A DNA stretch of 8,494 bases from Desulfotignum sp. GTDB lineage: Bacteria > Desulfobacterota > Desulfobacteria > Desulfobacterales > Desulfobacteraceae. Shown here piece after piece: positions 1-6,341 of the stretch. Numbering within the stretch: position 1 is the first letter of the stretch; every line of letters starts with the position of its first letter. Below the pieces are notes generated by a model. That model had not been told where the DNA came from. It saw nothing but the letters and a program-made list of their open reading frames with translations, and made no database searches. The position numbers and the translations under genes were made by a program. The stretch is taken from positions 1 to 8,494 of the forward strand of contig JAABRW010000452.1 in the NCBI GenBank assembly GCA_011390695.1, written 5' to 3'.

Positions 1-244
1 AGGACAAGCCTGAATAAAGGCTGACCGGCCGGTCAAAGGTGCGGATAAACGCAGACACATCCCGGCCCGCTCCCAGGAAAGGGCATCCCACCCCCCTCGC
101 CCATGCCGCATTTTCAGGAGGACCGATCAGTTTTACCTGGTGCCCGGCAGACTGCAGCGCCAGCGTTATAGCGATCATGGGCTGAACATCCCCCCGGGAC
201 CCGCAGGTGGCAAGAAGGATTTTTTTACCCGAGTGGTAATTCAA
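1..244 (-). CDS. Glycosyltransferase, GT1/GT28-type N-terminal domain (partial, runs off left edge)
   Basis: Only the first 81 codons are inside the window; the gene continues beyond base 1. Near the N-terminus it reads KKILLATCGSRGDVQPMIA, then LALQSAGHQVKLIGPPENA. This is the first beta strand, glycine-rich loop and helix of the GT-B Rossmann domain in UDP-sugar transferases of the sterol/macrolide/zeaxanthin glucosyltransferase type (GT28 N-terminal domain). Such enzymes move a sugar from a nucleotide donor to a lipid or small-molecule acceptor; the acceptor here cannot be inferred. The only start codon that keeps the whole motif is TTG at 244-242, because an in-frame TAA lies just upstream. 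The TTG overlaps the TGA of a 12-codon ORF (TTGA), so translation may be coupled. It lies 44 bp downstream of the patatin-like gene on the same strand, suggesting an operon that modifies lipids. Family call firm; start less so. Confidence 0.82.
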   Translation of the reverse strand, partial: MNYHSGKKILLATCGSRGDVQPMIAITLALQSAGHQVKLIGPPENAAWARGVGCPFLGAGRDVSAFIRTFDRPVSLYSGLS

Positions 245-279
245 AATTTAAATTTTTCAGCCAACCTTGTTTCGTTCAT
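241..279 (-). CDS. Possible 12-codon leader ORF coupled to the glycosyltransferase start
   Basis: An ATG at 279-277 is followed by 11 codons (MNETRLAEKFKF) and a TGA at 243-241. A purine-rich AGGGA overlaps the upstream patatin stop, about 7 bases before this ATG, so it has a better ribosome binding site than the glycosyltransferase TTG. The TGA overlaps that TTG as TTGA, the usual geometry of termination-reinitiation coupling. The alternative is that this ATG was the original glycosyltransferase start and a one-base indel separated it from the rest of the frame. Nothing in the peptide suggests a function. Confidence 0.3.
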   Translation of the reverse strand: MNETRLAEKFKF

Positions 280-288
280 TATATATCC

Positions 289-1308
289 CTATTGTTCAGT
301 TTTTAAATCAGCAGATGCTTTCCATTTTTCAATGGCTTGCGAAAGCTGCTGCTTCAAGCTGTCCCTGGCCGGCGCCGCCTGGTCAAACACTTCCTGGGCC
401 CGGTAAAATTCCAGTGCCCGGATATCGACAACCGGCACAGGTATATAGATGGCGGGTTTTTGGCGCAGGCGCTTTTCATGCATCACCGCTGTCTGCATGA
501 CCTTGATTGAATTGAAAACCGTTTCAAAATAACCGGGTAATCCTGATGATGGTGGTGTTCGCTCACCAATGACATCCACCGCGATGACAATATCACAACA
601 GTCCATCAAAAGGTCATAGGGCACGGGATTGCAGGTGCCGCCGTCGATCAGGACACGTCCGTTCCGCGTAACCGGTTCAAACACACCAGGGATTGCCATA
701 CTCGCATTGATGGCGGATATCAGATCACCTGATGCCAGAACCACCTGCTCGCGGGCCCAGAGATCGGCCGCTACGATTCGGAGGGGGATATCCAGTTCTT
801 CAAAGGTTTTTTTCTTGAGCGTATCAGACATGAATGCCAGAAACCCGTCCGCACTCACCAGTCCTCCCTCCCCCAGTTCAATTTCTACAAAATCGATCCA
901 TTGAAACGCGTCACTGTCAATCAGCTCGGTCAAGGGCTTTTCCTGGTCTGACAATACAAACTCCTCCACAAGGCCCCGAATCTCCTTTCCGGACATGCCT
1001 GCGGCATAGAGTGAAGCGATAATAGCGCCGATACTGCTTCCGGCAATGTGTGCCACCTGGATTCCCATGTCATCCAAAGCTTCAAGCAGCAATATATGGG
1101 CCAGACCATTGGCGCCTCCCGCACCCAATGCAATACCAATGGACGGCCGGGTGTTTTTCAAATGAGCGGCTCCAGCCTGTTGCGTTTTTTCCCCGGCCAT
1201 GGCCGACACCGTCCCCCGGAGCATGGACAAACCCGGCAGAGAAGCCGCCATCAGACCAAGGAACCGGCGCCTGGAACAGTCATTTTCAGTCATGGGGCAG
1301 TTCCACAT
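289..1308 (-). CDS. Patatin-like phospholipase with twin-arginine (Tat) signal
   Basis: A 339-residue serine acyl-hydrolase of the patatin/RssA-like family, expected to hydrolyse acyl esters of membrane lipids with a Ser-Asp dyad. The N-terminus carries SRRRFLG (residues 12-18) followed by a hydrophobic stretch and AMA, matching a Tat signal, so the folded enzyme is probably exported. The patatin core starts near residue 57. The glycine-rich oxyanion loop is LGAGGANG (61-68), the nucleophile elbow is GSSIG (90-94, Ser92), and the catalytic Asp is in IDGG (Asp222). The usual GGGxRG arginine is Asn here. ATG at 1308 is taken as start, with AGG about 8 bases upstream; Met6 at 1293 is an alternative that keeps the whole Tat motif. 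The stop is TAG. The glycosyltransferase follows closely on the same strand, consistent with joint work on an envelope lipid. Substrate unknown. Confidence 0.9.
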   Translation of the reverse strand: MWNCPMTENDCSRRRFLGLMAASLPGLSMLRGTVSAMAGEKTQQAGAAHLKNTRPSIGIALGAGGANGLAHILLLEALDDMGIQVAHIAGSSIGAIIASLYAAGMSGKEIRGLVEEFVLSDQEKPLTELIDSDAFQWIDFVEIELGEGGLVSADGFLAFMSDTLKKKTFEELDIPLRIVAADLWAREQVVLASGDLISAINASMAIPGVFEPVTRNGRVLIDGGTCNPVPYDLLMDCCDIVIAVDVIGERTPPSSGLPGYFETVFNSIKVMQTAVMHEKRLRQKPAIYIPVPVVDIRALEFYRAQEVFDQAAPARDSLKQQLSQAIEKWKASADLKTEQ

Positions 1309-2040
1309 TTAAAAAACCTGCGTTTGGCACTATGGCCCCACCACACGACCAGATTTTTTGTAAAACCTTTAGAACAGCGGTTGCTGCCATGTGTTTTTCA
1401 CCAGTGATTTTCACTATGTCTCTTCTTTCATCATGCTGCTATTTTATATTTTATCCGATACATCAAAAATCAAATGCAATTATCTGGTACCAATATTTCA
1501 AATATCTGTAAAGCTATTTCAAGATTCAGCACCAGGTTCCACACCCTTGAGTACGATGGGCCCGCAAATTTGTCGAGGGGGCTACAAGTTAAAAGGTAAA
1601 ATTTAAAAAGCAGTTTGACTTCACTAAAAAATAGACACTTTTCCCGTTTTCCGCCCACACTGACCAATGAGTGTAGCCATCCTGATTTACTAACACCAGA
1701 TGCACCCCCCATCCATGAACATGGTCCTCTCCTCATATATGTCGCTCATGGTTCTGGACATATTCTGGATATCAAATTGACACTCATATACCCCTGGTAT
1801 TCACCCGAAAATGATCTTTTTTTGGTGTGTCAGGTATGTTTGTCCGTGTATCTGTCCATGGCGTTTCTGGAGATGTTTCAATTACTTTAAAAACACAGCG
1901 AGCCAAAATGAATGGGTCCGGATCATCGACCGGGTCATTAGAACACAGCTGAATGGGTATGAAATCATTTTCATAGAAACGCCAATTATCAAAAAATCAG
2001 ATCGGCACCAAAAAACGCCGTATTTTCATTTTTACTGGTT
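1309..2040. other. 732-bp region without a supportable gene
   Basis: Separates the leftward patatin operon from the rightward DUF3179 gene, so promoters for both probably lie here, but I could not pick convincing -35/-10 pairs. Short open frames on both strands have no recognisable motif, no good ribosome binding site and low-complexity composition. From 1963 the DUF3179 frame is already open and encodes a hydrophobic stretch typical of a signal peptide (VFSFLLVMGVSMSVWA), without any ATG, GTG or TTG before 2041. The stretch around 1530-1740 looks like decayed sequence, but I saw no transposase motif or terminal repeats. Confidence 0.5.
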
Positions 2041-2634
2041 ATGGGTGTTTCCATGTCAGTATGGGCATTTCCCACCGTAAAACAAAAAAATGACCGGATC
2101 TTTATCCATGACCGCCATGGTGAAGCATGGGAGGTGACCCAGGCCCTGTCCATAGGGTTTGATCCGGAAAAATTTCAATATGGTATCGGACGGCATGCCT
2201 TTACCCCGCTTGATGATACAGGTCTGACCACTGACAACGGGTCTGTTTCTTCTGGCCTGAGAGTCATTGGTGTTGCCGACGGCAACGAGGCCCGGGCATA
2301 CTCTGTCCCGAAGCTGTCCCGGCATGAAGTTGCAAACAGTACAATTGCGGCATCCCCCATTGCGGTGGGATACTGACCCCTGGTCAACCTGGCGGCTGTG
2401 TACAGCCGCAAAATTGATGACCGGATATTGACACTGGTACCATCAGGGTGGACATATGATAACACATTTGTGTTGTATGACAGGGAAACAGGTACATTGT
2501 GGTATCCTTACCGCAAAGGGTTGATGGGTATCCAGGGGGAATATTTCAAACGCTGGCTGCCGAAAATGAAATCTGATGATATCCGCTGGGAAAAATGGAA
2601 AAGAAAATACCCGGATTCTCAGATATTGAATTGA
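2041..2634 (+). CDS. DUF3179-family exported protein with in-frame UGA: candidate selenoprotein (or opal pseudogene)
   Basis: One frame from 2041 to 2634 (197 codons) is interrupted only by TGA at 2374-2376, codon 112. Before it are family hallmarks VIGVADGNEARAY (75-87), SRHEVAN (93-99) and PIAVGY (106-111). After it come PLVNLAAVYSRKI, SGWTYDNTFVLYDRETGTLW, GLMGIQGEYFKRWLP and WEKWKRKYPDSQIL, the conserved DUF3179 C-terminal half. In the family the interrupted site reads YCPLC, so the TGA replaces the first Cys; the second Cys is Val here. A hairpin at 2382-2422 fits a bacterial SECIS position. The biochemical role of DUF3179 is unknown; a redox role for this site is inference. The N-terminal VFSFLLVMGVSMSVWA resembles a signal peptide but starts before the first ATG, and no ribosome binding site precedes 2041, so the true start is unresolved. 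If UGA means stop, the product is a 111-residue fragment. Confidence 0.7.
2374..2376 (+). other. In-frame TGA at the conserved Cys site (candidate Sec codon)
   Basis: The only stop in the DUF3179 frame. It falls at the first Cys of the family's YCPLC motif, flanked by conserved PIAVGY and PL. Cys to Sec is the commonest exchange in selenoproteins. TGC or TGT to TGA is also a single-base nonsense change, so the position alone does not prove recoding. Confidence 0.6.
2382..2422 (+). promoter_or_regulatory. SECIS-like stem-loop downstream of the TGA
   Basis: Upper stem GCGGCTG (2392-2398) pairs perfectly with CAGCCGC (2403-2409), closing loop TGTA. Lower stem GGTCA (2382-2386) pairs with TGACC (2418-2422), or TCAA (2384-2387) with TTGA (2414-2417), across an internal loop. 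The apical loop begins 22 bases after the TGA and has G at its second position, or at its first if the closing pair opens. These agree with general rules for bacterial SECIS elements read by SelB: inside the coding region, loop about 16-37 nt from the UGA, G in the first two loop bases. No bulged U like that of E. coli fdhF is obvious. Confidence 0.5.
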
Positions 2635-2923
2635 TAAAGCAAAAATGTCGGCTCTTCCTCTGATACCCGCGTTATACGGGGAAATATTATTAAAATAAAT
2701 GGAGAATGCACCCATTTGAATGTGCATATGGCTGCACACCGGATATGATCGGGCATGGTGGAGCCGGTTTGAGGCAACACATGTTTTTCCTGATTGCAGA
2801 TCAGGTCCGCAAAAGATACGCTTTTTGAGTATCCGGAAATCAAAAATTTTTTTTAGAAAGTCGACTTCGGATGTAACCGAAGGGGCGGAGTCATGGACAG
2901 ACCATGGGGCGTGAAACGGTTGT
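2635..2923. other. Gap without gene; weak hairpins only
   Basis: Nothing coding is recognisable between the DUF3179 stop and the SDR remnant. A CCCG/CGGG hairpin with a mismatch follows the DUF3179 gene near 2667-2681, then AT-rich sequence; it could be a weak terminator. A perfect 6-bp inverted repeat CCTGAT-TGCAG-ATCAGG lies at 2789-2805. The missing body of the SDR gene would be expected here but no further homology is visible. Confidence 0.4.
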
Positions 2924-3068
2924 AATCTTATCCCGTATGCCCGGATCGGGGAACCAGAAGATATTGCCCGGGTGGCGGTCTGGCTGGCTTCGGATGAAGC
3001 AGATTACAACGACCATATATGTGGATGGCGGAATGTTGCTTTATCCGGGGTTTCGAACAGGGGGATGA
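2924..3068 (+). pseudogene. C-terminal remnant of an SDR dehydrogenase (glucose 1-dehydrogenase-like)
   Basis: From about 2924 one frame reads NLIPYARIGEPEDIARVAVW then LASDEADY, and after 3007 the next frame reads TTIYVDGGMLLYPGFRTGG followed by TGA at 3066-3068. Together these are the well-known C-terminus of NAD(P)-dependent short-chain dehydrogenases: the RIGEPEDIA loop, LASDEADY, then the (V/I)TG-T-x-(Y/F)-VDGG ending. The ITG tripeptide normally between ADY and TT is missing; a loss of about 8 bases after GATTACA explains both the gap and the frameshift. The Rossmann core and catalytic Ser-Tyr-Lys part are absent upstream. The TGA overlaps the GH15 ATG (ATGA), suggesting that the intact gene was translationally coupled to the sugar hydrolase. 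Not functional as it stands. Confidence 0.75.
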
Positions 3069-4816
3069 GCACGGGAATGTATAAAAAGATCAGCGATTAC
3101 AGTATCATCGGCAACTCCCATACGCTGGCCCTGGTGGGAAATGACGGAAGCATTGACTGGTTATGTCTTCCCTATATGGATTCCCCCAGTGTTTTTGCCG
3201 GGATCCTTGATAAAAATAAAGGGGGAAGCTTTTCCATCAAACCTGCCGGTGACTGGGATTCCGTGGTCAGGTATCAGCCAGGGACCAATATTTTGAATAC
3301 CATGTTCCGTACCCGCAGCGGCATCATGAAACTTGTCAATTTTATGGCCGTATCTGTGGATAGTGAACAAAACCATGAACATGAAATTTCGAAAATTTAT
3401 CGTTATGTGGAAATAACCCGGGGTGAACTGGTTGTTGAAGGACGCTGCAGCCCCAGGTTTGATTATGCCAGACAGACAACATCACTGGAATTAAAAAATG
3501 GTGCGTTGATTGCCCGGAGCCTGAGTGACTCGTTTGTTTTGCGCAGCACCCATGGAGACTGCGCAGTCCGGGAAGAGGAAGCCACAGCTTCATGGCATTT
3601 GAAAAAAGGAGACTGGTTGTGGTTTCGGCTCTGTCATGGCGATGATCCTGTGAAAAAACTCCATGAAAAAGAGGGGGACGATGCCCTGGAAGAAACCAGA
3701 AAGTACTGGACCGGGTGGCTTGATAAAAATGAAACAGGAATAGACCTGGATCTGGAAAATTTCAAGCCCCTGGTTGACCGGTCGGCACTTGTTATGAAAC
3801 TGCTCGAATTTAAACCCACCGGTGCCATCAGCGCTGCTGCAACAACCTCTCTGCCTGAAACCATCGGCGGTGTGCGAAACTGGGATTACCGTTTCTCATG
3901 GATACGCGATTCAGCCCTTACCATAGATGCACTATACAATGTCGGGCACCTTAAGGAAATGGAAGCCTATCTGCGCTGGATGGAATCTGTTATCCGTAAA
4001 AGCGGACCTGAACTCCGGATTCTCTATGGGCTTCGCAAGGATTCGAAAATTGCAGAAGAAGCGCTTTCTCACCTTGAAGGATACAAGGGTTCTTCACCGG
4101 TGCGCATCGGAAATGGCGCCTATGACCAGAAACAACTGGATATCTTTGGCGAAATTATGGACGCTGCTTTAAAACTGTCTAACTATGTAGGGAAAATTGA
4201 CTTTGATTTATGGCCGTTTTTACACGATATCTGCAATACTGTGGTCAAAGAATGGGAAAATAAGGATTTCGGCATTTGGGAAGTGCGGGGTGGTCCTTAT
4301 CATTTTGTCTATTCCAAAATCATGTGCTGGACAGCATTGGATCGGGGAATCACCATTGCACGCCGTTATGGATTTCCGGCAGATCTTGATCAATGGACAA
4401 GCATCAGGACGCAAATCCGAAAGCAGGTTCTGGAGAAAGGCTGGAACGAAACAAAAAAGTCTTTTATACAACATTATGAATCAGATGCATTGGACGCCAG
4501 TAATTTACTGATACCCTTTTATGGTTTTCTTGACTATGATGACCCGCGGATGATTTCAACTGTCGAAGCCATCTGCAGGGAACTTACCAATGAGGAAGGG
4601 CTGGTTTTCCGGTACAAAGCAGAAGATGGGCTTCCGGGTGCTGAAGGGGTGTTTCTTGTCTGCACTTTCTGGCTGGTGGATAATTTCATCGGCCAGAAAA
4701 GATTTGAAGAAGCACAAAACCTTTTGGCCCGACTGGAAAATACCGCCAATCATCTGGGACTTTTTTCTGAAGAATACGATGGTTTCTGGAAAGAAGCGCT
4801 GGGGAATTTTCCATAG
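3065..4816 (+). CDS. Glycoside hydrolase family 15 enzyme (glucoamylase/trehalase-like), ending at an amber in a conserved motif
   Basis: A 583-residue GH15 protein, expected to release glucose from alpha-glucans or trehalose by an inverting mechanism; no signal peptide, so cytoplasmic. The N-terminal beta-sandwich domain starts SDYSIIGNSHTLALVGNDGS-IDWLCLPYMDSPSVF. The (alpha/alpha)6 barrel carries GGVRNWDYRFSWIRDSAL (268-285), WEVRGGPYHFVYSKIMCW (405-422; Glu406 likely general acid) and LFSEE (566-570; likely general base). ATG 3065 is chosen because it overlaps the SDR stop and follows GGGGG; Met5 at 3077 is possible. The frame is also open upstream, but that part encodes SDR remnant. It ends GNFP-TAG, while the family reads GNFPQAFSH; the codons after TAG encode AFTHIGFVNSVI, so the amber replaces the Gln codon CAG. 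Only about 20-30 C-terminal residues are lost, so activity may survive. Confidence 0.9.
   Translation: MSTGMYKKISDYSIIGNSHTLALVGNDGSIDWLCLPYMDSPSVFAGILDKNKGGSFSIKPAGDWDSVVRYQPGTNILNTMFRTRSGIMKLVNFMAVSVDSEQNHEHEISKIYRYVEITRGELVVEGRCSPRFDYARQTTSLELKNGALIARSLSDSFVLRSTHGDCAVREEEATASWHLKKGDWLWFRLCHGDDPVKKLHEKEGDDALEETRKYWTGWLDKNETGIDLDLENFKPLVDRSALVMKLLEFKPTGAISAAATTSLPETIGGVRNWDYRFSWIRDSALTIDALYNVGHLKEMEAYLRWMESVIRKSGPELRILYGLRKDSKIAEEALSHLEGYKGSSPVRIGNGAYDQKQLDIFGEIMDAALKLSNYVGKIDFDLWPFLHDICNTVVKEWENKDFGIWEVRGGPYHFVYSKIMCWTALDRGITIARRYGFPADLDQWTSIRTQIRKQVLEKGWNETKKSFIQHYESDALDASNLLIPFYGFLDYDDPRMISTVEAICRELTNEEGLVFRYKAEDGLPGAEGVFLVCTFWLVDNFIGQKRFEEAQNLLARLENTANHLGLFSEEYDGFWKEALGNFP
4814..4816 (+). 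other. Amber codon inside the conserved GH15 C-terminal motif
   Basis: TAG sits between GNFP and AFTHIGFVNSV, which together form the GH15 motif GNFPQAF(S/T)H. A single C-to-T change of CAG explains it. The frame then stays open for 314 codons, through the DUF547 domain, to the TAA at 5759-5761. Recent nonsense mutation is the simplest reading; suppression or pyrrolysine recoding is possible but unsupported inside the window. Confidence 0.75.
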
Positions 4817-4933
4817 GCTTTCACCCATATCGGTTTTGTCAACAGTGTTATCTTTCTTTGTAAAACCAGGGCAGAAGCTGAAAAAACCATTCCTGAAAAA
4901 ACATTTTTTCAAAAGATTGCGTACAAAGTGCTG

Positions 4934-5761
4934 ATGACCCGAAAGTATTCCCTCAATGAGGAAAATCCGCCCGGAAAAGCGGATTCAGCAGATATAGTCA
5001 AAGATTTGAAACACCTGATGAATACCCTGAGAGGTGCATATTTTCGTGTGGACGAAGGAAGGATTGCCTATGAGAAAATGGCCGATTCGCGGCTATATCA
5101 TGAATACGTAAAATGCAGCCTGTATCTGGATCAGTTTGACTTGACATCCCTTAAAACGCGAAACGAACAGCTGGCTTTCTGGATAAACCTTTTCAATGTG
5201 CTGGTGATTCACGGAGTCATCGCATTGGGTGTTTTCGATTCGGTCAAGGAGATACCCCGGTTTTTTCGAAGGATTTCTTACCGCGTCAATGGGATGGTTT
5301 TTACCGCAGATGATATTGAGCACGGAATACTCCGGGGAAATCACCAGCTCCCCCTTTCCCTATTCAAGCCTTTTGGAAACAATGATCCGAGGCTGCGTTA
5401 TATCATTGAAAAGACTGATCCCCGTATTCATTTTGCCCTGGTATGTGCATCAGAGTCATGTCCTCCTATCGATATTTATACTGCCGAAAATCTGGATGAG
5501 GACCTTACCGTATCCGGAAAAACCTTTTTAAATTCAGGGGGAATACAACTTGACCGAAAGAACGGAAAAGCCAAACTTTCAAGGGTTTTCAAATGGTATG
5601 GCCATGATTTTGGAAAAACACCGGAAGAACATCTGGGTTTTATTGCCCCATATCTTTACAATGAGCAAGACCGCCGTTTTTTAGAAAAAAATGCCAAAGA
5701 CATTCAAATCGAATATCAACCTTATGATTGGCGGCTTAACCGTTTGAAAAGCCGTTATTAA
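4934..5761 (+). CDS. DUF547 domain protein, in frame with the upstream GH15
   Basis: About 275 residues matching DUF547, a family of unknown biochemical function found in bacteria and plants. Motifs in order (numbered from GTG 4928): NEQLAFWINLFNVLVIHGV (79-97), FTADDIEHGILRG (125-137), RIHFALVCASESCPP (166-180, with Cys173 and Cys178) and LSRVFKWYGHDFG (217-229). It lacks the signal peptide many family members have, so it is probably cytoplasmic. Starts are poor: GTG 4928 and ATG 4934 are available, with only AAAG before them. The reading frame is the GH15 frame, with no stop between the GH15 amber at 4814 and this domain, so it may be the C-terminal half of a GH15-DUF547 fusion (898 codons from 3065) or a separate gene expressed by reinitiation. 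Domain identity firm; start uncertain. It ends with TAA. Confidence 0.85.
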   Translation: MTRKYSLNEENPPGKADSADIVKDLKHLMNTLRGAYFRVDEGRIAYEKMADSRLYHEYVKCSLYLDQFDLTSLKTRNEQLAFWINLFNVLVIHGVIALGVFDSVKEIPRFFRRISYRVNGMVFTADDIEHGILRGNHQLPLSLFKPFGNNDPRLRYIIEKTDPRIHFALVCASESCPPIDIYTAENLDEDLTVSGKTFLNSGGIQLDRKNGKAKLSRVFKWYGHDFGKTPEEHLGFIAPYLYNEQDRRFLEKNAKDIQIEYQPYDWRLNRLKSRY

Positions 5762-5967
5762 ATAAATTTGCTTAAGGTTGGAAGATTTTTATATGTAATT
5801 CTTTGCCTGAATTTTCCCAGATTAATTTTTGTAAGTTTTGTGGTGCCGAGCCGACTGCACTGGTAAAGCAATGTAGGCGGTTACCAGGGCTCCAGAATAA
5901 TGAATTGAAACTGCAAATAAGGGCATCCTTGCACAGGCCTGATTCGGAAAAAAAGGGGGTCAATACA
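5762..5967 (+). other. 206-bp spacer with an untranslated-looking CxxC stretch
   Basis: The frame of the next gene is open here from about 5803 (TTG) and encodes FCKFCGAEPTALVKQC, which resembles one half of a zinc ribbon. There is no ribosome binding site at a sensible distance from that TTG. A clear GGGGG precedes ATG 5968, so I place the gene start there. No terminator or promoter was convincing. Confidence 0.35.
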
Positions 5968-6285
5968 ATGATACTGGAAAGATTTTCAAACAGGTCATTT
6001 GAACAGCAGATGGTATTGCACTGGACCAATCTTTCCAGGTCAACCAATGTGTTTATCATTATTAATATCAGCATGTTTTTTTTGACCGAAATGGTCATAA
6101 AAGAAGGGTATTATTATACATTTTACTCTCTTGGACTTCTTTTGGCGGTCAAAATCGGTTTGCTGATACCTTTGGGCCTTTTGAACCGGCTCTGGTATTA
6201 CGGCATTTTCCTGGTGATAGAAATGCTGTCAGTGTATTTTCTTGTATCCAGTATCTGGTACTGGGTGGTTCACAACAAAGCCTGA
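5968..6285 (+). CDS. Small three-helix inner-membrane protein, unknown function
   Basis: A 105-residue protein that I do not recognise. After a charged N-terminus (about residues 1-26, rich in Arg, Gln and Asn) there are three hydrophobic segments at about 27-44, 52-72 and 77-100; the last ends YFLVSSIWYWVVHNKA. It has no cysteine pair or catalytic motif. The start is ATG 5968, preceded by AAGGGGG eight bases upstream; the frame is open back to 5803 but lacks a supported start there. It lies on the same strand as DUF547, about 200 bp downstream, and 56 bp before the next ORF, so it could begin a new unit. It may be a subunit or anchor of a larger membrane complex, but nothing in the sequence names a partner. 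Confidence 0.65.
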   Translation: MILERFSNRSFEQQMVLHWTNLSRSTNVFIIINISMFFLTEMVIKEGYYYTFYSLGLLLAVKIGLLIPLGLLNRLWYYGIFLVIEMLSVYFLVSSIWYWVVHNKA

Positions 6286-6327
6286 TGGATGAAAAACACT
6301 GAAGTTAATAATAAAAAACCTTTAATC

Positions 6328-6333
6328 GAGGAG
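6328..6333 (+). promoter_or_regulatory. Strong Shine-Dalgarno GAGGAG for the 6342 ORF
   Basis: GAGGAG ends eight bases before ATG 6342. It fixes that start and shows the chimeric ORF kept a good translation initiation region. Confidence 0.65.
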
Positions 6334-6341
6334 ATTTACCA

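Noticed and set aside
1470..1890. Possible transposase or insertion-sequence remnant in the left intergenic region
   Set aside because: Short frames on both strands have some protein-like patches, but I saw no DDE motif, no terminal inverted repeats and no target duplication.
1811..2080. Open frame encoding a Cys/Trp/Phe-rich start and NEWVRIIDRVIRTQLNGYEI
   Set aside because: No ribosome binding site, odd composition, and it overlaps the DUF3179 N-terminal frame, which has a better signal-peptide character.
2789..2805. Inverted repeat CCTGAT-TGCAG-ATCAGG as a terminator
   Set aside because: No T-run follows it on either strand, and no gene ends just before it. It may be an operator-like palindrome, but nothing supports that.
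2972..3064. Longer GH15 start at GTG 2972
   Set aside because: The extra residues are the SDR C-terminus (AVWLASDEADY) and a shifted version of its ending, not GH15 sequence. ATG 3065 overlaps the SDR stop and has a G-rich ribosome binding site.
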